Assembly: GCA_023374045.1 (NCBI GenBank)
Contig: CM041783.1
Span: forward strand, 123,939,503 to 124,003,502
From: Limonium bicolor
Taxonomy: Eukaryota; Streptophyta; Magnoliopsida; Caryophyllales; Plumbaginaceae
DNA: 64,000 nt
Direction of reading: 5' to 3'
The notes beneath the pieces were generated by a model, which saw only the letters and a program-made list of their open reading frames with translations, made no database searches and had not been told where the DNA came from. Made by a program: the position numbers and the translations under genes. Of this stretch, positions 1-13,062 are shown piece after piece (the stretch's first letter is position 1; every line of letters starts with the position of its first letter).

Positions 1-13
1 TTAGTTTGCAATT

Positions 14-49
14 GGTCCGGGACTTAGGGTAAGGACCAAGTCCCGGACC
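14..49. repeat. GC-rich hairpin in LTR E
   Basis: Inverted repeat of GGTCCGGGAC with GTCCCGGACC around a short loop. It is the single visible unit of the array seen complete in LTR B at 14303-14485. The rest lies off the left edge. Confidence 0.75.
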
Positions 50-1294
50 ACCCCGAGAAACCTACAGAGAGTGTTTTAAAGGGTTTTAAATGATGGGGGT
101 TTGAATGTTAATGATGTTATAAGATGTTAAGACCTTGTTTGGTGACATGTAAAGGCCCTAGGAAGTGTAAGAAAGTGTTGGAAGTGATTGAGAAGTGAGA
201 ACTTTAATTAACAAGAGTAAAACCGAGTTAACGGGACAACGGGGTAAATACGGGAATAGCATTTTATTATGTACCGTATAAGCTTAGTATTAATAATAAT
301 GTTTGAAACATTATCAGAGAGTCGTGCGTGACCCGAGGACGGTGAGATGACACGGTAAAGTGAAAACCCCGGTGAAAGGTATGATTTTCTCATGCCCCGT
401 ATGCTAACCGAGTTACTCTGATTTGTGTGTTTGTGTGCCGGCTTAATCAAGATTAAAGCATGAAAATAATCCCTTGTTTGATTATGCATGCATTGTTGTA
501 TGTTGTATGAGCTAACATACTTGTATGCCGGTGTGGTCTAACGTAGTGCATAGACCGACTCTTAGTGAGTACTGATTGACTAGAAACCCGTTGAACGGGT
601 AGTCACATAACCAATGGTAATATGCAAACACACAAGCTATCGATTAAAGTATAACGATAACACAAACATATGAACTCCCTAAAATGTGAAGAGATGTACG
701 GGTTGAGTATATACCCGATAACGGTTAGGAAACCTTATTGCAACAATCCACGAAATAAATATGAGTGGAGGGATAAACGAACCTCCATCGAGAGGATCGA
801 AGTTAGTCCAATAATGTAAACATATAAGAAAGGTAAAAGAGACCTAAGGGACTATGTGACTTCCTTGTGATACGGTCGACCTCTTATATGAGGATTTTAC
901 CCGGTATAAGAAAATATCCGAATGTACAAGCACATGATTGTGAGGGTAACACTTAAACCTAAGATTACCCGAATTTAAGTAAAGTTCCCAAAGTCATTAG
1001 AAACATCGAGAACGATGCTTCTAGACTAATATACATGATATTATTATAACTCCGAGAGAGGAGTGTATGGGAACGAGAGTAGTCCGAGAGTAGTCGGGCC
1101 TAAGTAAAAGAGATAGGAACTAAGAGAGAGTTCCGTGAGCTAGTTGAACCTTCCCACCATGCTAGACCCAGAGTAGGGTCGAAACCGGGGAAGTAAGACT
1201 ATGCTAGAGAGCCATGAGTTTTGGCTTAAGTACGTAATAAGAGTAACAAGCGTGACGTAGGAGACCTGTAGTGTCTCGAGAATCTACAAGAGCT

Positions 1295-1480
1295 TGAGTA
1301 TGAATAACCCAAGAGTGTGGGTGAGATAATGAGTATAAATAACCCGAGAGAAAGGGGTGAGTATATGTATGAGTAACCCGAGAGAATGGGTAAGTATAAG
1401 AATGAGTAGCCCAAGAGAATGGGTGTGTATACGAATAAGTAACCCGAGAGAGCGGGTGAGGTATTGAATAAGTAAACAAG
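1295..1480. repeat. Minisatellite (~33 bp unit) in LTR E
   Basis: About five imperfect copies of a unit containing AACCCGAGAGAATGGGT. The reverse-complement counterpart is at 12893-13062 in LTR B. Overlapping open frames in three phases arise from the repeat and are not genes. Confidence 0.75.
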
Positions 1481-2109
1481 GCATAGTGAGGAATGACCCT
1501 CAATGCCTAAGAGTAACCACTTACCACTAACAACATTGTTATGTTAGTTAGGAATCGTGTTCCGTGATTGGATGTAGATTCCTTGTGTGATATACATATA
1601 TATTGTATTGCCATGTTGCATGTTGTTTGTTTAAAATGAACTCCATGTATATCCGACCCAAAGTAGTCGGCGTACCGTGTTAGCACGCGGTATATGCGAA
1701 TTTCATGCGCAGCGTAAGCTGACCCCCTAGGGGGAACGTTTTTAGTGTGCAGGTACTTGAAGCTGACCGCCGTTCGAGAGAGTAGGACGGGGACTGCTGT
1801 GAGCATGGGTAGTTAGATTGTAATTACTTATGCGTTTGAATGAGGTGTAAGTCCGAGTATGTTATCGGCATCCGTATATTATAGACTCGGTATAGTAGAG
1901 ATATGAATTGAGTATTGTATTTGTATGAAGTACTCGTTTGTTCCAGTTCATCAGACCGTTACGGTATGTAAGAAAGGCCTGGTTAGCCACATGGGTGGCT
2001 AACGGCGTTGTTTCACACCCCTCGTTGTAATTAGAGTTCCGCTGCGTGAGTAGGAATAATTAGTAACAGTTTAAGAGGTAATGACGAGATTAACGGTTGG
2101 GGTGTTACA

Positions 2110-5100
2110 CGCCCGTGCATAAATAATTAATGCATCAACACTTAAACACACATGTAACCACACACATATAACACCAAGTTATATCAACCAAATCCGAGCC
2201 CAGGAGCAACCTTAGGTCAACTCGGCAACCCCTTTACATACCGTTCACCCTGATTGTATTACGGTGGAGTATGAATCTTCAAGATCCTATGCTCCGTGTA
2301 GTCCGCTAGCTTGTCAAGCATCCTTGTCAGAAGTATAATCTAAACGGTATTAAAACTATACTCGTCAGTCTCCATGACTAACTACATCCGGTATTTTCCG
2401 AATAATAGCAACCCCGACAGTTCACCTCTGTTTTCTACAGTTGTTGTTACGGGTTTCTCTAAAAACAGTCGTTTTGTTACTTAAAACGCGTACGTCAAAA
2501 CTATTCCAACTGTTAAGTTTAGTTCCTTATATTTCTTTTAATCTTATCCACCTTTAGTTTAGGTACGTAACCTATAGTTGCATGTATGCATGCATTCTAA
2601 AATTCATAACTTATAGTTCGTAACTATATTTATTATTTTTTTTAAAATAACCACCACCATTAAATCATATGGTTTTCAACCAAAATATATATATCCACCT
2701 TATATACATTATTCTTGTGTATGTATATATTTACCACGTAGGTAATTCCCATGAGTTTAATAAACTCTTATATTTTATGTTACTTTTTATCATCTTTTAT
2801 TAGATGATTATTCCCATTAGTTGTATCATATTGTACGACCTATAATAAGATTATTATCCTAACATGAGTAACATTTTATGTTGTATAATTACAACTTCTA
2901 AGGTTTATTCAATAAATACCTTAGTTTATAACTCCCATTTATTTATAGTTTGTCACATTATTTTATGTGAGTACCCTTCCTTATATTAATTCCATCTAAA
3001 CCACCTTAATACCATTTAATTGTCATAACATTTACAACATAGTAGACCGTAGTCTAAAATTCATTTTCCAACCTTTATATTTTCGGTATAGCCCTTGAAT
3101 TTATTTAAATTCCCTTTTTGACCACATAACATTATGTAATGTTATACCAAAATACTAATATCATTTGCTATGATATTTTTATTTCCTTTAACTTATAATC
3201 TATAGTTTTTATACAAAACTATTGTGTATTGCCTCATAGGCACATATTAAACCTTATACTTTTCCTTAAACCATAATTTCCTTTATTTACAAAATCACCC
3301 CTTTCTTTTACCATGTTATATATCCCATTTAATATAACATTTCTAACTTATAAAAGAGCATAACCTATGGTTATTTTTGTAAATTCCGAACAGACCTCAA
3401 TATACATTTTATATTGTCATTAGGCCCAATTTATAACATATAGTTTGATAATATCATTAAAACTATATATTATACATATATCTCAACAAATACTCTTATA
3501 TAATTCTAAAAATCTCCAAATTTTACCAAAGGGTTATCAATATCCTTATTAACCCATACACTCTTGGTATTTTACCATTCCACCATCTATATTTCTCTAA
3601 AGTGTCATAATGACATAATAACTATATATTATACATATATAGTTTATTTTAATTCCAAAAACAACCCATTAAATTCCTAAAAATTCCTAATAGCCCATGG
3701 GTGTTTTAAAATACCATTGTACACCCTTTATTTTTGGTAATAACATATTTACCACATATGTTATAAAATATTACCATTAAGTACTTATCTTATTATAAGA
3801 CCTTAAATAAGTTATCTAACTTATCTAATTTGGTCAAAACCTAGCATACGGTCAAGGTTGACCACCTTAATATTTCCTTACCACCAATTCCTTATAATTA
3901 CGGTTTTCACCCAAACTTTCTAGAAATCACCATTTAACCCCAAAACTTTATAAAGCCTTATAAACTTTATTTTAACTCCTTTTTAACTCTAATTTTCGAC
4001 CTTATTATTCTAAAGCCCCCAAATTTAATTTAATTACACCTAATACCCCATTTATTTTCGGTAATGCATTTATACTACTTAAACTTAATTAAAAGCTTGT
4101 AAATGCATAAATAAAATGTCCCAAAATACATAAACAATTTCGGCCTCACCATATAATTTTTTATTTATTTACCAAACTTCCACATAATGTCTTAAATTTG
4201 ACAATTATGTTAATTAAATCTCTTAAATGACTAGCTTAATTTATCTTAGTCATTTTTCTCCATTTCTAGGTCAATATAACCTATATGTGTAACTTCACTC
4301 TCGGCCATATATATATATATATATGCTTAAAAATTGTAAAAATCATAAGTTTAAGGTGTTTATACCTTGATTATTCCTTGTATGAGCTCGGTCACTTGTA
4401 GGAAAATTCACCACTTGATTTAGACATGTTTAATACACAAAAACAAGATATGGTTACACTCCAAGCTTGAGCTTAACCATAAGGAATAATTAATGTAAGA
4501 TTTAAGGCAAAAATCACCTTAAAAATGCAAGGGAAGTTCTAAGTGGTTTCAACCTGAACCAAACACACCACAAGGTGTTAGATCCACCACATTGACATAG
4601 GAAATAGTTAGATCTCGAAGTGCTAGCTTGTTATTAGGTTTTACCTTGGAAAAATGCCTTAAAAGAGAGTATTTCCTTTGGATATCGGCCACCCTTGCTC
4701 CAAATGGCTAACCAACTGATTCCACATGAAAAGGAGAAGAAAATAAGGCTATGACCAAAGTTTCACAGCCGAACTTGAAGGGAATAAAAAATTATGAGCT
4801 TAAAGCACATTTTTACCTTAAAATGTAGATTTGAACAATCTTGGTCCCTCTACTGGTCTCAACCGAGTTTAGCTCTTGTTCTAACCTTAGAAAACTGAGA
4901 ATAAGCCATAGGAACAGATGAGCCACGAAATTTAGGTGTAGGTAGTGAAGAGATGAAGAAAAAGGGCTAAAAATGGCATTAAAAGCTTACCTTAAGAGCT
5001 TAAGAGTATGGACTGCCTTCCTAACTCAAGAACCAGACTTGAGGGCTTCAAGGAAGGGAGGGAGCTCGGTTGTAATGAAGGGAGTCAGACAAGAGGAAGG

Positions 5101-5902
5101 GGGAAGCTTGGAAATGAGCTTAATTATTGAAAAATGTAAGAAAAGGTAACCTTTTTACTATTCTTGGTTGTATTAGGTAGCATTATTGTCAATCAAAGAC
5201 TTATGCTGTCTTCTCACCTCCTTTCCAGCCGATTTCCACAAGGGCAAATGGGTCGTTAACTGCCCATTGACCAAACTTGGTCATTTTGACTCATGCGGGC
5301 CCCACTTCAGGGTTTTATTAATATTTTAATATTAAATTTGTAAAAATCTGTAAAATTTGGAAATTAAATTCCTAATATCATATAATATGATATTTTATCA
5401 TATTTAAAGGTATTTATAACCTTTTAGCTCATTTAAAACCAATTTAAAAGACAATTTCACAAAAACGTGCTTTAAGGAGTTTTAGCGCACATTTTGTGCT
5501 TTCTGGTGTTTCTGAGCTCTGTTTTCTTTGAAAACGGTCTTTTTGTGTTCCTTACATTATATTTGATCATGTAATTCAATTTTATATTATTTAGAGGTCA
5601 TTTGATTTTTAAGGTTTTCCTAGAGCACCTTTTTGCCCTTGAAGCATGTAAATGCTTTTTCTTTGTGTTGGAGTGTTGTCCAACGGTTATAATATGTTTA
5701 GTAGTATGTTATTATGCTTAGGACAAATTTTTAGGTCCTAAGAAGTTTATTTGGGTATTTATTTACCCTTAACAGTCAAAGGGTGCAACATCTTGTTTTA
5801 TGTTGACCACTGTTGTTCTCAGTTGACTTTTAAGGCATGTTTAGGCCTTAATTAATATGATTAAATATTTAATCCATGTTTTATAAGTTTGGGGTATTTC
5901 AG
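2110..5902 (-). mobile_element. LTR D, divergent minus-oriented LTR, probably missing its start
   Basis: The segment ends TTTGGGGTATTTCA at 5902, the terminus used by the other minus-oriented LTRs in the window. It contains a GTGCTTTAAGGAG hairpin-like block at 5461-5500 related to the U3 hairpin of LTRs G and I. No TGTAACACC start is visible. The left side abuts LTR E at 2110, so E may have inserted into D. The interior is AT-rich, with an AT microsatellite at 4306-4324. No coding sequence is seen. After 5902 there is no polypurine tract, so this looks like a solo or truncated LTR. Confidence 0.6.
4306..4324. repeat. AT dinucleotide microsatellite
   Basis: Uninterrupted AT run inside LTR D. 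Confidence 0.9.
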
Positions 5903-6215
5903 GGAGGGTACGTCCATATAAGTGCATGGAGTATATAGTACGCACTGGGTGAATTCTATGTACATATATGGAGGTACGTATCACTGGATGTTAAATTACT
6001 GGCAACTATTCACGCGTGAGAGAAGGGAGTGTACGTACATGTGCGTTAATGGGAGGATAGTATGTCAAGAGATGGTTGTACGATTATAGGTTTAAGGGAG
6101 CTGATAACATGCGTGCAAGATTATAATGCGAAATGATTGTATACATATATAGGTATGTATGTGTTATCATGAGTTGATTAGGATGGAAAGGAAATTAGAT
6201 AGATTTATTTACAGG
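5903..6215. other. Target DNA left of element A
   Basis: About 310 bp with no gene and no recognised repeat end. It ends in ACAGG (6211-6215), the left target-site duplication of element A, so before insertion it was contiguous with 27825 onward. Confidence 0.6.
6211..6215. repeat. Target-site duplication ACAGG, left copy
   Basis: Five bases directly before the TG of LTR1. The same five bases follow the CA of LTR3 at 27820-27824. Confidence 0.9.
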
Positions 6216-8034
6216 TGTAACACCCCAACTACAACAACGTACTTGAACAATACTTTGCAGCGGAAATCATAACTCACGACATTACTTAACTCCTTGGTGT
6301 TACACGCCGTTAGCCACCCACGTGGCTAACAAGGCTAACATACACACATCGTACCGGTCTGATGAACTAAACTCCCGAGCAACTACACATTAATCCCGTT
6401 CCATGTCCAACATTTAATATACACTTACATTACAACTGTACCGAGTATTTACAAACTAATGCCGATAACAATTTTGGTCTTACTACACCTACAATACACT
6501 CTCAATTTGAATGACCACCCAGGTGCAACAACTACCCGTCCTACTCTTCGAACGGCTTGCAGCTCCTTCGTACCTGTAGAGTAATGGGGGCCCCCAAAGG
6601 GGGTCAGCACCTTTGCTGGTATGGTAATCCCGCAGCCCGCATGCTACCGGGCCACGCACAACTATTTGTCATCTTAGCATGCGGTTGATTTATTTCAAAC
6701 ATGCACAAACTCATACACACATCATGCTTATAAGCAACATCCATTAATGAATACATACACAAGGTCAGCACACCCAACATAACAACACACACTTCACTTT
6801 ATAGCATACACAACTTAATTTCACTCTTCTTAGAGTACATGAACTTCATTTAGGGAGTGCCGGGGTGATATAAGCCCGAGCACAACATACATACATTTTC
6901 TTTACTTGAGTGGCGGCCTCATATAGGACCGTACACCACATACATAATTTCCCCCTAACTCCAATAGTGATGAGGTAGGTAAGCCTTGGTTAAGCTTGTG
7001 GGTGGTTGTAATCCAAGAAGAAAACAACCATAACATAACAGAGAGGGAGTCGAAGCAACATAGGCGTCAACACCCTAACAACATTACACATAATTTCCCT
7101 CCTAGCCCGATATGGAGGTCGGGTAGGTAAGCTTTGGCTAAGCTAATGGGAGGTCGAAATCCAATGAAGGAAATCAACCCTTAACATAACAGGATGGGAG
7201 TTAATTTACATATATATATTAACTCCCAAACAATACGCGCGACCGGAACAACCGGATTCCTCTCCATACATAACGTATACTTATTAGTTAGAGATTCCCT
7301 TATGGAACTTATCACATACATACCTCACGTAGTGTTACTAACTTGGTTAGACATATAAGGGAGTAATACTCCTTTTTAACTAACGTGGATATCTGTATCC
7401 GATAACAACGACAACATACCAAACAACTCACATACATCACATATAATCACAACATATACTAACGCACTGATAGCCGTGGTTAGAACGTTCCCATGGGTTG
7501 GGACGTTTATTCCGCATACCGAACTCTTATGTGAACCTAAGGTCGGTTATCTATTATTTAACACATAACTAAGGTCAAGCGGTATCGGAATTAATTACGC
7601 CACAATAATGAATTACTGTAAACTCATTTCATGCTTTATCTTGCAAGGTGGCAAACACACAGAAAACATGTTGGCATACAAGCCGGTGTAATCCGTTAGG
7701 ACACAGGTTGCAAGAAAACCATACCTGTCACCGAAGATGCACTCCTACGTGTCATCACATGTTCCTTGAAAATCTTTGTACCACTGGTAACATTATAACT
7801 ATCTTTAATTAACATCGGGGTAACACAATTATTTAACGACTAATGCGCCCTTGATTAGCCCCGTTCGGTAGTTTTATAACTTTACATTTATATTACAACT
7901 TTTCACCACTCAATTACCTTTATAACTCACTTAATTTATCCTTAACAACCTTATAACATCATTACATATCAATCCCCATCATTGGATGTCATTTCCTACT
8001 CTTAAACAAAAATTTTTGGTCAACATTTCACTGT

Positions 8035-8427
8035 GTCCGAACTTGTGTCCGGACATCTAAGGTCGGACACAAGTCGAAGCAAACTCTGGGGAAAATTTTC
8101 AACACGTCCGAACTTGTGTCCGGACATCAAAGGTCGGACACAAGTCGAGAGCAAATCCGGGAAAAATTTCAAGGTGTCCGAACTTGTGTCCGGACATCTA
8201 AGGTCGGACACAAGTCGAGACTAAAACCTGGGAAAAATTTTTGACACGTCCGAACTTGTGTCCGGACATCTAAGGTCGGACACAAGTCGAGACACAAGTC
8301 TGGGAAAAATTTTAGACGCGTCCGGACTTCGAAGGTCGGACAGAAGTCCGGACATCACTCAACTCCGGAAAAATTTTTAACGCAACGGGGCATGTCCGAA
8401 CTTCCAAGTCCGGACGGAAGTTCGGAC
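8035..8427. repeat. Hairpin array in LTR1 (six units, ~72 bp period)
   Basis: Six units, each opening with GTCCGAACTTGTGTCCGGAC or a variant and pairing with GGTCGGACACAAGTC. They are separated by T-rich spacers containing GGGAAAAATTT. The self-complementarity gives mirrored open frames on both strands, which are not genes. Confidence 0.85.
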
Positions 8428-9836
8428 GTACCCAAATTTTCAGCAACCAGAGGCAAATTTCAATCTATTCTTACACTTCCAAAAAATCCATACTCACTAA
8501 TTAAAATCCCAAGTCATTTAGCACCATTTTGCTATCATTCTTGCACTCTCCTAGCTCCATTATTTATCCCCATTACAAGACCAACTCTTCACTCATTTCA
8601 ACACTAAACAACCCATTTATACACCTTAATTCTCTCAACCACTAACCATCATCCAAGCAGTCATATCCCATTAAAATTTTTTGCCATAACCTCCCCATAA
8701 TCTTACATATTCATCCTCATCCATTATCATCAAAACACAACCTCTTCATTCCTAATCTAGCCACACCCTTTCAAGGGTCCTAACAGCACCCAATAAATCC
8801 TCAACTCATCAACATCAACAATATCACCATAACTCCATAAACACAATACCAATCTCCACCTTAAAACATTTGGCTCTTAAGGCCTTCAATTCAACTATTA
8901 ATTCACAAATTCCTCCAAAACCAACTAAACACATTCCAACATATATTCCAATCCATAATTTTGGGTTCATTAATTTGTTTACCCATCCCAAACACTTAAA
9001 CCATTTATAAACAAAGTTTAAGGTAGTTCTTCTTACCTTAAATTTCACAAGTCTCTTAAATTCTCCTCTTGCTCCAAACCTTCTCCAAAAATCGGCTAAG
9101 AGGGTATGGAGTTTCCAAACTCCATCCCAACACCCAAGAACACAAAACATACACAATTAATTATCTAAACCCTTAGAAACTCAATTAAATCAAAGGGCTA
9201 GAATTAGGGTTTACCTTTTGAAGCTTTTAAGAGGGATTTTCTCCCTTGAATCAAGAAGGAAACTACTCCACCATTGAAGGATAAATTTGGAGCTCAAGAA
9301 CAAGGAGAAAACAAGGTATCAAAAATGGTGAAAAATCAATTACACCAAGAGATGAAGAGGGAATGACTTTTTCTTGGAAATTTTTACCTTAGAAGAAAGA
9401 GGAGACTCCAAGCTTCTCATTGGTGCCATTTTCTCTTCAAATGGTGAAAACCCATGGAGGTCAACTTCATCCTTTTGGAATTTTGAAAAGAGAGGATGAT
9501 AGAGGAGGATGAGAGGAAGAAGAATGTGTGATTTGTTTTTGATTTGGAGCTCAAATGGAGCTTGGGCATGGCATTGAAGTGTAGTAGCCATTGGAGAAGG
9601 AGGAGAGAAATCGATGGAGTGGGGAAGAAGATGGAGCCGGCTGGGAGAGAGGAGAGAGGAAAGAGAGGAAGAGAGAGAGGGGAAAAAGGAAAATAAGGGA
9701 AGAGAGAGAGAGTGAGGGGTATTTGTGCCCTTTGTTATTTGGCTCTCTCTCTCTTGACTTAATTAATTAGTTAACTAGTCACATGTGAGTGGGCTGTCTA
9801 CATAAATAAAACCGGCCCACCAATATAAACACGCTG

Positions 9837-9868
9837 GAGCGTTTTTCGTCTTTTGACAGAAAACGCTC
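9837..9868. repeat. Conserved U3 hairpin GAGCGTTTT / AAAACGCTC
   Basis: A nine-base stem around a TCTTTTGAC-type loop. It is present at the same place in LTR2, LTR3 and LTR B (16155-16186). Confidence 0.7.
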
Positions 9869-10341
9869 GTTTAATTGCCTGGTTTAGTACTATTCACTAA
9901 CCGGGACAGTTTACCGGAATTTCCTCTTTCCTTTAATTTTAATGGTTATTAAACTCCCATTATGTTTAATTATTGTTATAAAATCAGCTATTATTTTTTA
10001 CGGGGTCGTTTAACTGTTTTTAAAGTCACGTTTTCGGGTTTCCTCGAAAAAACGCGCCCTTAGACTCCGTTAGCGTTTTTAACGCATTGTTTGGATCCGT
10101 TTTCTTCCGGAAGTTTCTCCCACACGTTCTCAGTGTGTAATTAAGGTATAAAAATATATTTTATAACTTAACGAAGGTTATGTACCTCCTAAAATAATTA
10201 AATACGTGTTTCACGTTTTTGACTTTTCGCATTTTCTTTTCCTTTTTGGTTTCGTTTCTTCACCATGATCTTAAGGGCTTAATTAGCCTTAGGAATTATA
10301 ATTATACATTTAATTAACACATTAAGGTTTGGGGTATTTCA

Positions 10342-10357
10342 ATCTACCCCCTTAAAA
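10342..10357 (-). promoter_or_regulatory. Polypurine tract of element A
   Basis: On the minus strand TTTTAAGGGGGTAGAT lies directly before the sense start of the 3' LTR (TGAAATACCCC). This is the expected site for plus-strand DNA priming. Confidence 0.8.
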
Positions 10358-10377
10358 GAACTTCGACCTCGAAGTTC
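10358..10377 (-). repeat. Hairpin adjoining the polypurine tract
   Basis: GAACTTCG pairs with CGAAGTTC around a four-base loop. The counterparts are at 24020-24039, 37914-37933 and 54723-54742. The last keeps pairing through a compensatory change. Confidence 0.8.
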
Positions 10378-10460
10378 ACACTTCCCTAGCGTCATTTGAA
10401 TTAGAACACAGGGATTACTTGCAACTTAGACTTCCATAACAAACATACTTTACATCATAA

Positions 10461-10749
10461 CCTCGGACTTAACGGTCCGGGTAAACATATTACCATCCAT
10501 ACATAACATAACATACTCACATAGTAACCTCGGACTTGATGGTCCGGTACCTTAACAACATTGTTCCAACATAAACAACCCTTAGACTCTTAGGTCTGGG
10601 TAACATAACAACACTTGAACTCGCAGGTCCTGATAACATAACATCACTTAGACACTTAGGTCTTGATTATATAACAACCTTTAGACACACCGGTCGGTCT
10701 AGGTACATAACACTTTCGGAACTTAACCACATTAGGACTCGAGGTCCCA
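10461..10749. repeat. Array of short GGTC/GACC hairpins near the polypurine tract
   Basis: About seven units of 35-45 bp, such as CGGACTTAACGGTCCG and TAGACTCTTAGGTCTG, each followed by a GTAACATAAC-like spacer. The stems vary but stay paired. Homologous arrays are at 24123-24406, 38017-38270 and, shorter, 54831-54881. Confidence 0.7.
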
Positions 10750-12241
10750 GTAATAATTATTACACACCACACAACATGTCTTAGCATGTATAACAACCAG
10801 AAATTCCTTTTCCATCTCTTCATGAGTTCGAGACCCATGTAGAGTACATATACACTGTGATCCCGCAGAACCGGTCGCGATGGACACTCTGGTCCCCGTT
10901 CCTTTGGGAGATCAAAACGATTGCATACACCTTTAAAATATACTTCTCATGTCACCGTCCTAAGACAAAGGCTCATACGTCCTCAGGTCGTGAGCAAGTA
11001 GTAGGAAAATACCCTCTATGAGGTTAAGTGTCATGAAATCCTTTATTGGAAGGATACAAGTTGAAAATCCTCTACGAGGTCACATAAAGGTAGTCCTTCC
11101 TTTGAAAATACCACTTACAAATCTTTAAATATATTATTGAAGTATCGAAAATACCAATTGAAAATTTGAAACCCTATTCAAATTCTTTTGAAAACTCAAT
11201 AACTCTAAGTCCAATTATTGCTAATTGCATCTTACTCCTGATGTGATTATTTATGACCACTTATAGGGAGTTTCAAGAATCATCCAACCCTAATGTGATC
11301 AGCATCAGAGTTGAACTATCTTTCCGCCCAATTTGCGTTCGGCTTCCCTTGATCTCATGATAATCAAGTTTCACCTCCCACTTCATTTTCAAACAGCATC
11401 TAATTCAAACATATACCATTTTTCTATCTTTTAGTCCATCTAGTCATAATCATTACATCTCCAAGGGTTTAAATCAAGTTACCTAGGGAATTAATTCTCG
11501 CTAGGTTCTACATTGGTGTCATACCTCCTCATAAATCACACTACTGTATATATACATATATCCATATATTATATATTTTATCAAAATATATTACGCAATA
11601 TTACACTTGGTATCATATAAACATAAACTGTTGGGGTTTTAGTTCCCCGGGAGTTTTTCTACTCCCTTATACTTATACTTTCACACACATCCTTTAACAC
11701 ACTTATCAACAATGGTATTCGCATCTTCTGTGCGCAATTACCATAATTAACCATGAATGAATGTGTATGTTTATGTACACACACCAATCATCAAAACAAA
11801 TCATTTTGTGTTATGCACACCATAGTTCACGTACATTGTACGGTAGAACATACTAAATGGTTTTGCGCTCTACCCCCCTTAAAAGGGATTACGCCCACGT
11901 AATCAATAACTTAATCACTGGTTTGAACATTCTACCGTCGTGAAGTGTTTTAACATCACGCGGTTTACTACGCACTGTGTTCTGGTTCGAGGTCTTAGCC
12001 ATATTGGCGGTTTAGTCCCTAACCAAGCATTCTCACTAGAGTTTATTTTAACTCTTAACTGGTTTCGATTCTGGCCTGTGAGGCTATAGGCGTTAATAAT
12101 TAGCCATCTACTCCTGTTCACTACACACATTTAACACTTGAATTGTTGGCTCACTACTTTCTGCTGCGCAACTCTTGATAACTTTAGAGCTTAGTTTGCC
12201 CCACACATTATCCTTACTGTATTGTACATTTCCGATTATCA

Positions 12242-12246
12242 CCTTT
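12242..12246. repeat. Target-site duplication CCTTT of LTR B, left copy
   Basis: Matches 16658-16662. The uninterrupted site is visible once in internal copy 2 near 25911. Confidence 0.9.
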
Positions 12247-12892
12247 TGTAACACCCCAACTGCAAATCTCATCATTACCTCTTAAACTGTTACAATTTAC
12301 CATTAAGCTCGCAGCGGAATTCTAATACAACCGAGGGTGATACAACGCCGTTAGCCACCCTCGTGGCTAACCAGGCCTGACTCACATACAGTAACGGTCT
12401 GATAGACTGGAATAACCGAGTACTTCATACAGCACAATACTCAATTCCTTACTTTACTATACCGAGTCTACAATATACGGATGCCGACAACATACTCGGA
12501 CTTACACCTCTTTCAAATGCATTCGTAATTACTATCTAACTACCCATGCTTCATAGCAGTCCCCGTCCTACTCTCTCGAACGGTGGTCAGCTTCAAGTAC
12601 CTGCACACGAAAAACGTTCCCCCTAGGGGGTCAGCTTACGCTGTGCATGAAATTCGCATATACCGCGTGCTAACCGCGGTACGCCGACTACTTTGGGTCG
12701 GATATACATGGAGTTCATTTTAATCAACAACATGCATCATGGCAATACAATATATATGTATATCACACAAGGAATCTACATCCAATCACGGAACACGATT
12801 CCTAACTAACATAACAATGTTGTTAGTGGTAACTGGTTACTCTTAGGCATTGAGGGTTATTCCTCACTATGCCTTGTTTACTTATTCGATAC

Positions 12893-13062
12893 CTCACCCG
12901 CTCTCTCGGGTTACTTATTCGTATACACACCCATTCTCTTGGGCTACTCATTCTTATACTTACCCATTCTCTCGGGTTACTCATACATATTCTCACCCCT
13001 TTCTCTCGGGTTATTTATACTCATTATCTCACCCACACTCTTGGGTTATTCATACTCAAGCT
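12893..13062. repeat. Minisatellite (~33 bp unit) in LTR B
   Basis: Five imperfect units with the core CACCCATTCTCTCGGGTTAC. It explains the three overlapping frames rich in H, S, Y and L at 12850-13212. Confidence 0.8.

Larger units (their letters stand above)
1..2109 (+). mobile_element. LTR E, plus-oriented, left-truncated by the window edge
   Basis: The segment ends with GGGGTGTTACA at 2109, the sense 3' terminus of the 4-kb LTR group. It is the reverse complement of the first ~2.1 kb of LTR B (12247 onward) at high identity by eye. It contains the same minisatellite and the same GGTCCGGGAC hairpin type. No primer-binding site follows at 2110, so it is either a solo LTR or the 3' LTR of an element lying to the left. 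It holds no gene. Short frames at 1204-1503 are the minisatellite read as protein. Confidence 0.8.
6216..10341 (-). mobile_element. Element A LTR1 (4126 bp, sense 3' LTR)
   Basis: Starts TGTAACACCCC and ends GGGGTATTTCA. It is followed by the polypurine tract on the minus strand. It is almost identical to LTR2 over its first 3 kb. From about 9900 onward it carries many one- to three-base indels not shared with LTR2 or LTR3. Confidence 0.9.
10342..12246 (-). mobile_element. Element A internal domain, copy 1, left part (no coding seen)
   Basis: Begins at the polypurine tract and runs to the insertion point of LTR B. No open frame resembles gag or pol. It is colinear with 24003-25908 (near identical) and with the element G internal domain from 37897 (diverged). 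It includes the small-hairpin array 10461-10749 and a block with CCCGCAGAACCGGTCGCGA that recurs at 24523 and 38353. Confidence 0.8.

Noticed and set aside
1204..1503. Overlapping frames rich in H, S, Y, T (also 12850-13212)
   Set aside because: They are minisatellite translations in several phases inside an LTR. No start context or domain supports a gene.
8020..8224. Mirrored ~63-codon frames on both strands (also 21700-21904)
   Set aside because: They arise because the hairpin array is self-complementary. The same peptides repeat with the units and match no protein family.
8035..8427. CRISPR-like spacing of palindromic repeats
   Set aside because: Units and spacers both diverge gradually, the genome is a plant, and the array lies in an LTR. 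This is a tandem structural repeat.
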